Origin: Anastrepha obliqua
Lineage: Eukaryota; Arthropoda; Insecta; Diptera; Tephritidae
Direction: 5' to 3'
Assembly: GCF_027943255.1 (NCBI RefSeq)
Contig: NC_072895.1
Location: 89,902,001-89,966,000, forward strand
DNA: 64,000 nt
Below are positions 1-11,600 of the stretch, one piece after another. Positions within the stretch are counted from its first letter, which is position 1, and every line of letters begins with the position of its first letter. Both the position numbers and the translations under genes were made by a program. The notes under the pieces are model-generated. The model saw only the letters and a list, made by a program, of their open reading frames with translations. It did not search any database and was not told the origin of the DNA.

Positions 1-315
1 TGAGATCATTTTTCAGTTTACGGCGGATGCTACGGTCAGTTATTTTCATTTCTTTCACCATTTAATTGACACTTCGTTGGGGATTTCGCTCACGTCGCTT
101 CTTCACTTTTTGAACCATTTCACGTGGCGTTGCTGTCTTTTGATGACCAGGTCCACCACGTTTCGCGATGCTACCAGTATCATTGTAACGAGTAATGGTG
201 CGATAAACAAAAACTTTATTTACTTTGAGGATTTACGCTTCAAATCCATTACTGATTTTTTTCGCGTTTTCTCTCGGCAAAATGCTTCCATGCGCTTGTA
301 AGCAATACTGTGGGC
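1..315 (-). pseudogene. Tc1/mariner-type transposase, N-terminal fragment, cut by the window edge
   Basis: Read on the minus strand, this stretch gives the helix-turn-helix half of a Tc1/mariner transposase. The segments are 'VFVYRTITRYNDTGSIAKR', then 'TPREMVQKVKKRRERNP', then 'MVKEMKITDRSIRRKLKND' reaching base 1. The pattern VYRTIxRYxDTGS followed by RNPxRS and a second HTH resembles the maT-like branch (known family pattern). At least two stops interrupt the frame: one in the first HTH and one between RNPQRSVN and MVKEM. The catalytic domain would lie before base 1 and is not visible. The plus-strand frame at 77-301 is only its shadow. Confidence 0.75.
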
Positions 316-1501
316 TATCATTTAATCAACTAACAGATAACTGATGCACGGGCATCAATGAATGAATTTCTTTGAATATACAGTCAAGGAGACTCATTCC
401 TTAATATTTGAGGCAGCCATCTAACCTAAGTTACACTCCTTATAACCTCTATATAAGGCAGTATTTAAGTGAAGGCAGTATTTTCGAGTGAAACTTCATA
501 TTGACGGCTTTTGTAACTTCCATCTTCTCCACTGAAATTTTCTGATGAATATTTCCGAAAAATATTTTAGTTATCAAATGTTGAGAAAGACTTTGAATAC
601 TTTTCTTAAAAATAGGCCAAATTGACTCATTAAAAAGGAAGTAGGGGTTAAAATATTCCCCTAGAATGATCGTTGTGGAATTATACCATAGAATATTGCC
701 AATGAAATTGCTATTAGAAATAGACTTATAACACTTTTCTCACTTTATGTAATATAAATATTCCTATAACCAAAGCGCATTCATTAAAGATGGTAGCACT
801 GGACCAACAACAATGTTTTGTACGTTTGATTGTCAAAGCACAGCATTGAGAAACTAGAACACAAATAATGAATTCGCCTTGTTTCATTCTGAGCTGACAG
901 CCACATGGGCACGGCGGAAGAAAAAAAAAACAAACCCAGCTGATTTACCAACACCACCATTAACAGATTCGCCTTCGCTGTAACTTTACTTTTTGTAAGG
1001 AAAAAACTGTTTGAATAGGATTAGTTCTACAAAAGCGATCTACTAATGAAATATTGTCAGGATAATTCAGCTGCTTTACGATTACAACCAAAAAAATTTA
1101 AATTTCTTTTACTTTGTAAATGCTTATATATTTGAAAGTGAATATGTTATGACTAAAATCATGCGCCAGGTACAGAAAATTAGGTTCAGCTGGAACTTAG
1201 CGACTTATTTACTTTATTTTATTACTTTAATACATTACTTTTTTCCACATTGTTGAAATGCTTACCCAAAATGTGTTGATATTAACACTGTATCGCATAA
1301 GAGCACACGCAAATAAATATGTATATAGACATACTACTAATATGTATGGATAAATGTTCAATTTAATGGGTTTCGTTAGTAACTTCTCTTTCCATCTGTG
1401 TTTTGAAATATTTTTTATACCAGAAAGATATTTGCTGGTGTATTCAAACTTTCTATTACGAGTACATAGTTTGTTCACTAAAAAATGAGCATAAATAAAA
1501 A
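316..1501. other. AT-rich spacer, no gene seen
   Basis: No coding frame with family resemblance and no terminal repeats were found. The only short frames lie on the minus strand at 1227-1586 and look random. An A-rich run occurs near 925. Confidence 0.6.
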
Positions 1502-2309
1502 CACTGCCCTGCATCGGTTTTGCGAATAAGATGGAACCTAGTGATCCCGAAGGGAATTTTTGCGCTAAGCACGAATCCGAGTTCAAAAACTTTCCATTAT
1601 GTCAGGTTTGCGAGAAAAAGGGGGTTGAAACCCCTAAAAATAGCGTATTTGGCCATTTTTCAAAAATTGTGGAGCAGAACCCTAACGTGCTACGATCTTC
1701 GTTATTGTCAGTAATTGAAGGTTGAACTTTGCTCTTTGAAATAAGCCCAAACCCAAATTGTTCGCATGCACCCTTAGAGTAGGGGGTGTACTTATGTCTA
1801 CGGGGGTAGAGAAAAAAATGAACATAGGAACTTATCTACACCCAAGATAAGATATAATGAAAAGTGCAGTGTTCCTAAGGTATTTAATGTCGCTGATTAC
1901 AAATCTGAAGTCAAACATTCCATTTAAAAAGAAATAAAAAAAATCAAATTCAAATTTTCAAATCTAATACATCGTCTGACACACGACCGCACGACCCCCG
2001 TAGACATAAGTACACCCCCTACTCTAAGGGTGCATGCGAACAATTTGGGTTTGGGCTTATTTCAAAGAGCAAAGTTCAGCCTTCAATTACTGACAATAAC
2101 GAAGATCGTAGCACGTCAGGGTTCTGCTCCACAATTTTTGAAAAATGGCCAAATATGCTATTTTTAGGGGTTTCAACCCCCTTTTTTTTGAAAACCTGAC
2201 ACGATGGAAAATTTTTGAACTCGGATTCGTGCTCAGCGCGAAAATTTCCTTCGTGAACACTAGGTCACATCTTATTCGCATCAGAAAAATTGAAATTTGC
2301 AGGGCAGTG
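1502..2309. mobile_element. Foldback element with ~310-base inverted arms, termini CACTG...CAGTG
   Basis: Two long inverted arms, about 1502-1807 and 1994-2309, flank a 186-base AT-rich centre. The ends read CACTGCCCTGCA and TGCAGGGCAGTG. The inner edges read GTCTACGGGGGT and ACCCCCGTAGAC. Translated in opposite directions the arms give the same 64-residue string with few differences (plus 1520-1714, minus 2087-2281). This is shared repeat sequence, not a gene. Flanking AAA on both sides could be a 3-base target duplication, but both flanks are A-rich. No transposase is present, so it is a non-autonomous foldback or MITE. The CACTG terminus hints at the CACTA/Chapaev side of DNA transposons (inference). 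Confidence 0.85.
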
Positions 2310-2698
2310 AAATTAAAAAAAATTGTTTATTCAAACACCTAAATTTTTATCCTCAAACGCAGGTTGTAACAGATTTGAGGACTAAAGTAATGTATCGTAT
2401 TATCCGCCGTAAAATTCAGCTGACAACATTATTTTACTTCACGTGAAGATTTAAAGAAACAATCAAAATAGGATAATTTAAAATAATGAAAAAATAAGTA
2501 GTAAGCATACTTAGTTTGCATGTCACGTGAAATGGCTAGAAAAATCCATACAAATCGCATTGTGAAATTTCTTATGTGCCTCACGGAAAAGTAGTACTCA
2601 GTTCACATCGTGAAAACATCGCGCAACATGTCTGCAACATGATGCCAGCAACATTTTATCACATCTATTTGAAGTTCACGGTAGCGGCAGGCTAATCA
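2310..2698. other. Spacer, no gene seen
   Basis: AT-rich sequence without a recognisable frame or repeat structure. Confidence 0.5.
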
Positions 2699-2798
2699 TC
2701 TACCCTGTCAAAAATCAAAACAGATTAATGAAACCAACTCAAGACTGAGTCTTGTGGTCGCCCTATGCTCCCGAGAGGGAGTGGACAAGGAAAAAAAA
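2699..2798 (+). repeat. Dispersed ~100-base repeat, second copy at 59063-59155 on the minus strand
   Basis: The stretch runs from CTACCCTGTCA through CAGATTAA, AAGACTGAGTCTTG and ATGCTCCCGAGAGG to ACAAGGAAAAAAA. It matches the reverse complement of 59063-59155 along almost its whole length with small differences. The partner lies inside a composite with LINE remains, so this may be the end of a non-LTR element. I do not recognise the family. A short palindrome AAGACTGAGTCTT lies in its centre. Confidence 0.7.
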
Positions 2799-2949
2799 TT
2801 TCACATTTACATATCACTTAAAATTTAGCTAGTTTGCGAGTAAAGTGCCTGAGTTCAAATACCTACTTCAAAGACATGGCATTTTTAAGCAAAACGACTT
2901 CACAATTATTATACAATATTTTCTTACCAACATTAAATTTTTTTTTTTT

Positions 2950-3595
2950 GTTTTGGCGATTCTCATAAATTTGAGGTTCTTTTCATTTGACAATCAATGT
3001 TGCTAGCAACATTTCCGGCTAAGCCAAATGCATGTTGCTGGTGAAATTTCACGGCTGTGACATTAGTACTGGTACACCACTCTTTAGTCTTTTGTTTTGA
3101 TTTAGGTTCATGGTGATAGACACAAGTCTCATCCATAGTAATGAATCGAGGCATAAAATCCACCTTATTTTTTCGAAAACGCTCTAAATGTTTTTGAGAA
3201 AGTCGCATTCGAATGTGTTTTTTTTTCGTTGTTAGCAAATGTGATACCCATTACACGTACACAGAACTGTGAAGTCCAATATTTCAGTCAAAATATTGTT
3301 TACACTGCTCAATGAGATGCCTAGTCACTCGACGATTTTCCAATACGATATCCTGTACTTTTTCTACGATTTCTGGTGCTGTTGTTGTTTTTGGACGACC
3401 TTGACGTGGATCATCATCAAGGCTTGTAGGACCACGTTTAAAAGCAGCAACCCATCTTTCTACTTGTAGTGTACTAATTGATGGCTGAAAGTCCTTATAC
3501 ACCTTCAACATTTGGTCATAAGTTTCCTTTGCTTTTAAACCTTCCAAAAATAAAAATTTGATCAATGCACGATATTATTTCCATTGTAGAAAATA
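2950..3595 (-). pseudogene. Mariner transposase relic, N-terminal half plus first catalytic block
   Basis: On the minus strand from 3565 down, a frame gives a mariner HTH region: 'FLFLEGLKAKETYDQML', 'VERWVAAFKRG', 'DDPRQGRPKT', 'EIVEKVQDIVLENRRV'. After a break near 3284 the frame at 3238-2963 gives 'QKHLERFRKNKVDF' and 'RFITMDETCVYHHEPKSK'. The latter is the first catalytic Asp block (known family: MDETW). Part of the second HTH is deleted and nothing after 'KTKEW' resembles mariner, so the second and third catalytic Asp are lost. No clear terminal repeats flank it. Confidence 0.85.
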
Positions 3596-3715
3596 CTGTG
3601 AAACGTCGATACTAAATACCTTGTGTAAGAATGAATTGGCAGATTGAAATGAAACTTCACATACGTTCATCTGAAGAGTGTACCAACATAACAAAAAAGG
3701 CTAATAGCAACGCCT

Positions 3716-3930
3716 TCTCTTATCGGACCGCAAAACTTATTAACAGCCTAGTATATACGAGGGTCTTCCGAAAAGTCCGTGGAAAACTAGAAACTACTTA
3801 ATTGTTTGGGGTAAACCTTGTTTATTTTTCTTACCGGACCGCAAAACTTATTGAACACCCTAGTACATACGAGGGTCATTTAAAAAATCCGTGGAAAAAT
3901 AAAAACTACTTAATTATTTGGGTTAAACAT
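3716..3930. repeat. Two-copy tandem duplication containing a mariner-type end
   Basis: Two direct copies of roughly 107 bases, starting near 3716 and 3824, share 'GGACCGCAAAACTTATT', then 'ACGAGGGTC', 'TCCGTGGAAAA', 'AAAACTACTTAATT' or close variants, and TTTGGGGTAAAC/TTTGGGTTAAAC. Each copy therefore carries flank plus the left terminal repeat of the element at 3868-4345. Confidence 0.8.
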
Positions 3931-4345
3931 TTTTTAACGCCTTTTAATTCTATACACTTCGTCCAACGCTAATCTGGTTTGTTGATCTCTTTCGCATAAT
4001 AAAATCGTTTGAATAAAATCTTTTTCCAGCCATTACTTCATATTGGGAAACAAATAGTAGTCCGAGGGATCCGACGGAGCTAAGTCTGGAGAATAGGGGG
4101 AATGTGAAACGAGTTAGAACCCTACTTCCATTAAATTTGTCACCACTAGTGTGTTGTCGTTATGGAAAAGGAAAATCACTCAACTTTCTCGATTCACACG
4201 AATGCCAAACACATGAAAATAGACCGCTTTGGCTGAAACTTTGTGTGTGTTCTTCCAAGAGATGCTACTAACTAAACATAACCCCAATACGCACCAGTAT
4301 TGACATCTCTCTAACTTTGCACCAACTTCTCAAACGTCCCTCGTA
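3868..4345 (-). mobile_element. Internally deleted mariner-like element with ACGAGGGTC / CCCTCGT ends
   Basis: The left end reads 'ATACGAGGGTC' and the right end 'CGTCCCTCGTATATA', an inverted pair. Between them, minus-strand reading of about 4130-3940 gives 'SHSPYSPDLAPSD' followed by 'YYLFPNMK', the third catalytic Asp block of mariner transposases. Just before it, 'HNDNTLV' is the expected place of the second Asp block (HDNARPH in the family). The first catalytic block and most of the N-terminus are absent, and stops interrupt the rest. The right third, with no frame, is likely the element's 5' untranslated region. Confidence 0.75.
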
Positions 4346-6137
4346 TATACCTATACTTATAGTTTATGACTTTCACTACGATTTTGATATATCTTGTAAA
4401 GTCTCCTACTAAGGTAGCTTTCTTCACTGCAATGATAGGATACAGTGAGTGCATTCGTTACTGAGGGATTTTTTTGAGAGCCGTAATTATTGTCAAAGGT
4501 ATCTTCTTGAAAAATTATTGGTTGACCCCTTCTTGGTTCAAGCTCAGTATTAAGTTTATCTCGCAAAAGTTAGACCATCTTTATTAGAACTTCGCCCAGC
4601 ATCCATGTAATTTGAGCCTTACTATGTTGAGAATAATGAGCACAGTAGCCCTGGATAGCCACAATCGATTAATAACGCTTTCTTTCATCGTCAAATGCAG
4701 TTTGTCGCAGAGTGACAAATTAGGGGAGAATGGTGAATGGTGTAACGAAAGAAATTGTTTTCACCCATAAATATGCAATCTGTACCATATAACTTAAGTT
4801 GAACTTCCGAAAATCTTAAGACGCGGTACAAATTTAATACACATTTCTCTCTGGCGTACCCAGTTGTATCTTAATGATTTTGTTATTATTTTTAATGAAA
4901 TTATGCAGTTTTTCAGTATTTTCTGCGATTTCCACATCACCTTTGACGGGGCGATGCAAAATAAACAAAACAAATTGTACTTTTTGACACACTTCACTCC
5001 ACGGGACGAGTATTAATAGAAACAGCACTTAAGAGCTCACCTCAGCAAATGTAAACAAAAAATGTGCTAATTTATTTCAAATTTCGGTTGTCATGTATTA
5101 TATAAACATATCTCTAAATGAGATTTTGAACATTTTCCGCTTCGCTTGAATAGTTTATCTATGCACTTCAAATGGCAGCAGCAGTTTAATGCATGCGGAA
5201 TGTTTCCAAGAGGCATGACACTCAAACGATATGATGCGGATCAGCAGGGCATAGATCAAACACATTCTTACTGCTTGCCCTGAAGTTGCATTTTACATAA
5301 ATAATTGAACAGCTTGCTTTTTAGCTAAGAAATTTCAAGGAAACTACAAATTTAAGTTTAAATTATGCCTGCTGATAACTGAATACGAACTATGAGCATT
5401 CAACTCAAATGCGAGCTCTGTTATTTGGAAGGCGCACATTGATGATATCACTTAAGTAGGACCTAGTCCAGGAAAAGAATGTTGAATGCAAACCAAACAA
5501 GGTCAATTTCAGCAGAGCAAATGATGTGATATTTTGTCAAAAGCTTTCGAGAAATCAGTGTAGATAGTATCCATCTGAGATTTATTTTCAAAAACAAAAA
5601 TCGCCCGATTTTTCAACGATTTTCATGTTGGTTTGTAGAAATGAAATTTGTAACGGCCAAAGACAATTTACATTTTACAACAATTTCAAATAATTAAGAA
5701 ACCGAAGTTTGTTGTGAAATTAGTTGTGTGAAATAATTCAAAATTTTACACTTTTTCCTTATAAATCATTGTGACAGCAAACAACCGTATACATATTAAA
5801 AAAAAAAAAAATTTAAATGTATATATGATAAATGCTCCACTAAGTTTATGTGAATAAATAAAAGTTTAAAACAATATACAGTTATAGATTAGTTTCTAAT
5901 AAAACTAAATTTATTACTCATTTGCTGCAAGAATTTCATAACCCAAAAAAAAAATTAAAATAAATAGACAGAAATGGTCCAAGCTCTTTTTTTTTGTTAT
6001 GTAAAAAATTCATGTCGATATCAACAAAGAGTATATCATTGGGTAAAAATATGTTTGTCTTTACTTTTACCGAGGCAGGCACAGTAAATCTAAAATTTTG
6101 AGACCTTGTTTCGGCATGACTCTTTCGATTGACACTC
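4346..6137. other. AT-rich spacer, no gene identified
   Basis: A 69-codon minus-strand frame at 4357-4566 has no family resemblance that I recognise. The remaining frames are short and look random. An A-run lies near 5800. From about 6080 the sequence grades into the repeat described at 6138-6330. Confidence 0.5.
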
Positions 6138-6330
6138 TCGACGATAAGATATGTTGATGAATATCTTTCTGATAAAAATAATGTGCAGAAAACAACTTTT
6201 TATTGTATTTCGGATTAATTCAAAAAAATTTAGTTGCGGGACTAGTCCCGAAATTTCGGGATCACACAAAAATCACCCCCTAAATATCGGCATTACTTCT
6301 AGTGCCACTTTTCATATATTTTAACATGCA
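6138..6330 (+). repeat. Left part of a palindrome-bearing repeat unit split by the errantivirus
   Basis: This unit continues after the provirus at 15077. It carries two overlapping perfect palindromes: GGGACTAGTCCC (6238-6249) and CCCGAAATTTCGGG (6247-6260), sharing CCC. It continues with ATCACACAAAAATCACCCCC and AATATCGGCAT-ACTTCTAG. The same string recurs near 15308 and 15506 with decay of the palindromes. The unit ends at the TGCA target site (6327-6330). Confidence 0.8.
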
Positions 6331-6752
6331 AGTTATGTCACCACTATACTTCCCAACGTCGCACCCTGTGATCACATTGCACCACACGTGAGTTCATTGC
6401 TCCAATTAAAGTTCACACAAGAACTTTCGCTGACGCGACACACGCGCAAGCGATCAATTGCAATATCCAATGCTTGGGAATTGCAAGGCCAGCATATTGG
6501 CCAACACGCGCAACCCAACGATTGCGAAATACCAGCAAGTGGTGGGAACTGCAACGTTGGCGAATTAGCTTAGGTTAAGAAGCTAGTTGGTAAGAATTAT
6601 AATTTGTAAAGTTAGTTAGAATCAGAACCGCAACTAGTGCGGAATAAAAATTATATGTGAACAATTAAAATCGCGTTTTTTATGTTATCGGTGAACAGTT
6701 GGTTCACCGCAACTTTAATTTTTTGGAAGCCCCTATCGGTCAGGGCTTAAGT
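6331..6752 (+). repeat. 5' LTR of the errantivirus (422 bases)
   Basis: It starts AGTTATGTCACC and ends GGGCTTAAGT. It is identical to the 3' LTR except at 6693-6710, where the loop of a GGTGAAC/GTTCACC hairpin is in the opposite orientation and five extra bases are present. A polyadenylation signal AATAAA lies at 6643-6648. An initiator-like ATCAGAACC near 6621 is a possible transcription start, in keeping with TATA-less errantivirus promoters (inference). The last T also begins the primer site. Confidence 0.95.
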
Positions 6753-6765
6753 GGCGCCCGAGCAG
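6752..6765 (+). other. Primer binding site, tRNA-Lys(UUU)-like
   Basis: TGGCGCCCGAGCAG matches the complement of the tRNA-Lys(UUU) 3' end at 13 of 14 positions, the exception being the eleventh. Matching stops after this. It overlaps the final T of the LTR, as in other errantiviruses. Confidence 0.8.
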
Positions 6766-7245
6766 TCGGTGTAAAGTGACTTAAAAAAATAAACGATAAT
6801 AATAATGAAATTTTCGAAAACGGAGTCAAAATCGAAGTCAACAACAAATCGGCATAGGCAGTTGCTGTAACATAAAGTGCTAATTGAACTAAATTTTACG
6901 TGGTTTGCCACAAACGAATTGAAAAAAGAAATTTGAATAGAATTTTCATTTTTTGGATAAAAATTAAGCTTTGTTGGAATGCCAGTTGGTGCTTGTAAAA
7001 TCAGTCAAACATCCTTTGTGAAGTGCAATACTTAGCTGTGTGTGTGCGTGCTTTTGTGCATATTTGCCAATTCAACAGCAAATTTCGTGTAAAAGAAATC
7101 AAGTTCGAAAAAAAAAAGGAAAAGTTAATCGCATTGATTTATTTTGCATACCAAAAATCAAAAAATAAAAAAAATAAAAAAATAAAAAAATTGACTGAAC
7201 TCTGAATTTGGAAACATTTGGTACCGCCGTTTTTTCAAGAAGCCA

Positions 7246-7268
7246 ATGGAATATTGGTTTGTGTAAGT
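7246..7268 (+). promoter_or_regulatory. Candidate env leader start codon and splice donor
   Basis: An ATG at 7246-7248 opens a frame of five codons plus two bases, which ends at a strong donor GTAAGT (7263-7268). It lies upstream of the gag ATG (7313). The donor phase matches the acceptor at 13061-13062 before env, so splicing would give env a start codon and complete a hydrophobic N-terminus. Errantivirus env is known to be made from a spliced RNA. These exact sites are inferred from phase and consensus. Confidence 0.6.
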
Positions 7269-7312
7269 TTACAAATCTATTCTATCTATATATATTTCTA
7301 TTTTTCAAGAAA

Positions 7313-8610
7313 ATGAACGCCGACGAGATTTCGAGGTCCCTCACAGAGATGAATGGCGCTCTGAATGCCATTCTTGGTAAGGTAAAGAAGTTTGAGGAGC
7401 GTCTCAATAGGGTGGAAGCAACGAACAGAGATGACTCCTTGCAAGGCCTTACACAGGACCTGGAACGAATAGAGAGGGAAGTACTGGAGGTACGGAGACA
7501 GTCCACGGACACCAGGCCACAACCAGTCGAGCCACTAGTTACGCCTCGAACGGAAGATGAACTAACTCAAGTGGCCAAGCTTCCGGACTGTGTCAAGGAG
7601 CTGCAAGTATTCGATGGTTCACGGGAACACTATGGTTCCTGGGTGCATAGTGTAGAGTTAGTAATAAAAGACTACGAAATTGTGCGGCACAAGCCGATAT
7701 ATACCGCCATCCTAAGACATATTAGGGGAAAAATTAGGGGGGCGGCCGATTCTGCGCTACTTGCGCACAACATCCACGATTCGGACTGGGCAAAAATTAA
7801 AGAAACCCTTTCGCTGCACTACGCAGACACTAGAGACTTACAAACGCTGGAACAGCAACTGACGTTAATGTCTCAAGGGCGGCAGAAGTTATCCGACTTC
7901 TATACGCAGATCCAAAAACAGTTATCCCTAATGATAAACACGATCGAACCAGATAAGTACGCACATAAGGAAACAATTGAAGCGCTGACAGAGGCGCACC
8001 GCCGAAGAGCACTAGATGTGTTCATTAGAGGTCTCAACGGGGACCTACCAGCCCTGCTCTCGTTCAAAATGTCAAATCCCTACCAGAGGCATACTCTGCT
8101 TGCCTGAAGTTGCAGAATGCGGACCGCAGAAATACATTTCACCGTCCATCTCTAACAAGTAGAGGTGACGGGAATATTATTGATACCCCATCCTTCTCTC
8201 GTAACAGGCGGGATTACAATGGCCAAGGCTATTCTGGCCAGCAACATCCACGCCAGCCGAACAACAATCGAACGTGGCAAGACGGCAACCGGAAAGTACC
8301 AAGACCGTCTTACTCAAATTCGGGGCAAACAAGACCGCAAAATTGGCGGAGCACTCCGTCGGCGTTAGTAAAATCAAATTACGAGCCATCTTCCCAGTCG
8401 CGAAACACTAGATTTACCCCATATGACGGCGCAAATAGGGGTGCAGGTTCCACGGGACACATGAACCAAACAGCTAGTAAACAACAAAAGCTGTTCCACC
8501 TGATACCGGTAGATAAAGAAGTTATCCCGGATACAGAAAACAAAGAACAACTCACGGAGGATCAGGTAAATTTTACCATAGGAGCCTCATGTCTGGCGTA
8601 CCACATTTAG
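7313..8610 (+). CDS. gag: gag, capsid polyprotein, interrupted by one frameshift
   Basis: The start is the ATG at 7313 with AAA before it. The frame extends further upstream only through a non-ATG codon. The first ~265 codons hold an acidic, coiled-coil-like N-terminus (NADEISRSLTEMN) and a capsid-like core with 'YGSWVHSVELVI' and 'TLEQQLTLMSQGRQKLSDFY'. Near 8080-8081 the reading frame shifts by one base. The upstream frame stops at 8105-8107, while the homologous C-terminal part continues in the next frame to 8610. That part is rich in Arg, Asn, Gln and Ser and has no CCHC zinc knuckle, as is usual for errantivirus Gag. Its end overlaps pol. The shift could be a real defect or an assembly error in a C run. 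Confidence 0.92.
8568..8574 (+). promoter_or_regulatory. Candidate -1 ribosomal frameshift site AAATTTT between gag and pol
   Basis: In the gag frame the heptamer is phased A AAT TTT, the X XXY YYZ form of known -1 slippery sites. After a -1 slip the pol frame is open from here through the protease. Gag terminates 36 bases later at 8610. I did not establish a downstream pseudoknot. Confidence 0.65.
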
Positions 8611-11600
8611 AATATGTTACGCATGATCAGGGTATGTTAGAGTTTCTAGTCGACACGGGGGCAAACAAAAATTACATCAGTGAACGCGTAGCACGCAACA
8701 CCGTGCCAGTGGAAAAGCCATTCAAAGTAACCTCTGCCGGTGGCGACATAAAAGTAGACAGAAAAGTATGTGGATATTTTTTTAAGTTTGTAGGCAAGGA
8801 CACTCCCACCACATTTTTCGTCCTCCCAGGACTCAAATCGTTCGACGGGATCATAGGCGACGACACGTTGACTGAAGTCAAAGCGGTAATAGATAGAGAA
8901 CTCAACGTCCTTATGCTAAAACCAAATGTAGTATTGCCCCTTAAGCGAAAAATAGCGCAACAAGTTAATAAAATAGAAACAAACATCCCGCTGGATCCAA
9001 ATATCACTAACCTTACTAAAAATAAGCTCTACCAAATATTGAATAAATACGAAACCTTGTTTGGTCCGGTTGACCGCAGCATGGAAATCCAAACCAATGT
9101 CCAAGCCGAAATAAGAACTAATACCGGAAACCCTATCTACACAAAAAGTTACCCCTACCCTGTAAACATGTGCGAAGAAGTTGAGAAGCAAATCCAGAAT
9201 TTACTTTCAGAAGGAATAATTCGTCCTTCAAAAAGCCCATACAATTCGCCCATATGGATTGTGCCGAAAAAATCGCAGTCTGATGGGGAAAAGAAATATC
9301 GAATGGTCATAGATTTCAAGCGGTTAAACGCAGTAACTGTCCCTGACACGTATCCTATACCTGACATTAATGGCACCATCGCGAGTCTTGGTAATGCTAA
9401 ATATTTCACAACACTTGACCTCACTTCGGGATTTCACCAAATTCCAATGAAGGACAGCGACATCGCAAAAACGGCATTTTCCACAATGAATGGAAAATAC
9501 GAATTTTTGCGGCTTCCTTTTGGTCTCAAAAATGCACCCTCTATCTTTCAACGAATGATAGACGACGTGCTCAAAGAATTCATAGGTCGTACATGTTTCG
9601 TATACATCGACGACATCATAATTTTCAGCAAAGACCAGGATACTCATTTAAGGGACATCGAGACAATTCTCCATAGGCTTTTGAACGCAGGTCTCAGAGT
9701 TAATCTAGAAAAAACGCAATTCCTTAAAACAAGCGTAGAGTTTCTAGGTTATATTGTGACCTCCGAGGGAATACTCCCAGACCCAAAAAAAGTAGATTCG
9801 ATAAGAAAAATGCTTCCTCCTTCCAGCTTAAAGGAACTTAAAAGTTTCCTAGGTTTAACATCATATTATAGAAAATTCATCCGAGATTACGCTAAAATTG
9901 CAAAACCGCTTACCAACCTCACACGAGGAGAGCACGCACAGGTAAAGGCAACGCAATCCAAAAAGGTACCCATAAGCTTGGACACAGAAGCGCTAAAGGC
10001 ATTCATTGATCTCAAGGAGATACTGACGACATCGGAAGTCCTAACCTTCCCCAACTTCGACAAACCCTTCAATCTGACAGCTGACGCCTCCGACTTCGCT
10101 ATTGGTGCCGTGTTGTCACAAGATTACGATGGTAAGGATAAACCAATAGCATTTATATCAAGAAGCCTAAGTACTACGGAAGAAGCATATGCGACCAACG
10201 AAAAGGAAATGCTCGCCATTGTTTGGGCATTGGACAATCTCCGGAACTACCTATATGGCGCTAAGAGGATACGAATATTCACCGACCATCAACCATTCAC
10301 GTTTTCCCTCAGCAACCGGAACTACAATGCAAAACTAAAGCGATGGAAGTCTAGGATCGAGGAATATAATTATGAAATAATATACAAACCAGGTAAATCA
10401 AACGTCGTGGCAGACGCTCTTTCCCGCTTAAAAACTCAGGCGAATCCCCTTACATCGATAAGCGACGACGATTCAACAGGCAACACCGTCCACAGTGCGG
10501 AGCAAGATAATTCGGATCTGATACCGTTCGTGGAAGCGCCAATAAACGTATTCAAAAACCAACTTGTATTTGGAGGTAGGTTGGAGATATTCGAGGAACC
10601 CCATCCCGGTTACTCGCGACACTACCTAGGGTCAGAGGGAATTAGCGAAGCAGAGCTTATCGACGTCCTCAAGAAAAAACTAAGACCAAACGTAATCAAT
10701 GGTATTAAGATTCCAGAAGCTCAATTAGGACTACTCCAGAAGGTATATTTAGAAAATTTTATGCAATATAAGATCCGAGTAGCTCAGACTATGGTAGAAG
10801 ATTTGAGGGATCCGGATAGGATTTGCGATATAATATGGGGAGAACATAAAAGGGCTCACCGTAATGCGACAGAGAATAAGAAACAACTCCTGGAGAAATA
10901 CTACTTTCCCAGAATGAACAGTATAATCAAAGGATATGTCTCGTCCTGTGAAACTTGTAAGGTCAGTAAATACGATAGGCATCCGAATGCACCAGAGCTG
11001 CAAAAAACACCAATCCCATCACGTCCTTGTGAGATAATCCATTTGGACATTTTCGAAATTCAAGGGGAGAAATTCCTCAGTGTTATCGACAAATTCTCAA
11101 AATTTGCGAAACTTTTCCATTTACGTAACAAGTCCACTTTGCACCTTAAGGACAAAATAATAAAACTCCTACACTATTTTACAACACCTGATATTCTCGT
11201 GACCGACAACGAACGCGGTTTAATTAGTCCAATTATCCAGAACCTGTTAGACTCTTTAGGAATAAAATTGTATCGCACACCATCCCAAAGAAGCGAAGTG
11301 AATGGTCAAGTAGAAAGACTCCACTCTACCTTAATTGAAATAATTAGATGCCTGAAGATAGACAACCCAAAGTTAAGGACAAAAGAATTAGTCAACATAG
11401 CAGTGGATCGATACAATAATTCAATTCACTCGGTTATAAACCAAAAACCAAGTGAAATATTTTTTTAATCGAGCAAGATCCTCTATCAGGAGCTGTTAGA
11501 AAAAAGTAGAAAAACCTATAAATATTTGAAAGCCTTGCTGACAAAAAAGCAGCTAGACCAGATCAAACGTCACAACAAGAAAAGATCTCTTCCGGAGCGT

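Noticed and set aside
1520..2281. Two 64-codon frames of near-identical sequence as a duplicated gene
   Set aside because: They lie in the inverted arms of a foldback element. Similarity reflects the arms, and no start, codon bias or domain supports a gene.
11466..11526. Reading the stretch after the pol stop as a separate small gene
   Set aside because: It continues pol in the same frame with integrase C-terminal-like sequence. The break is a single stop codon.
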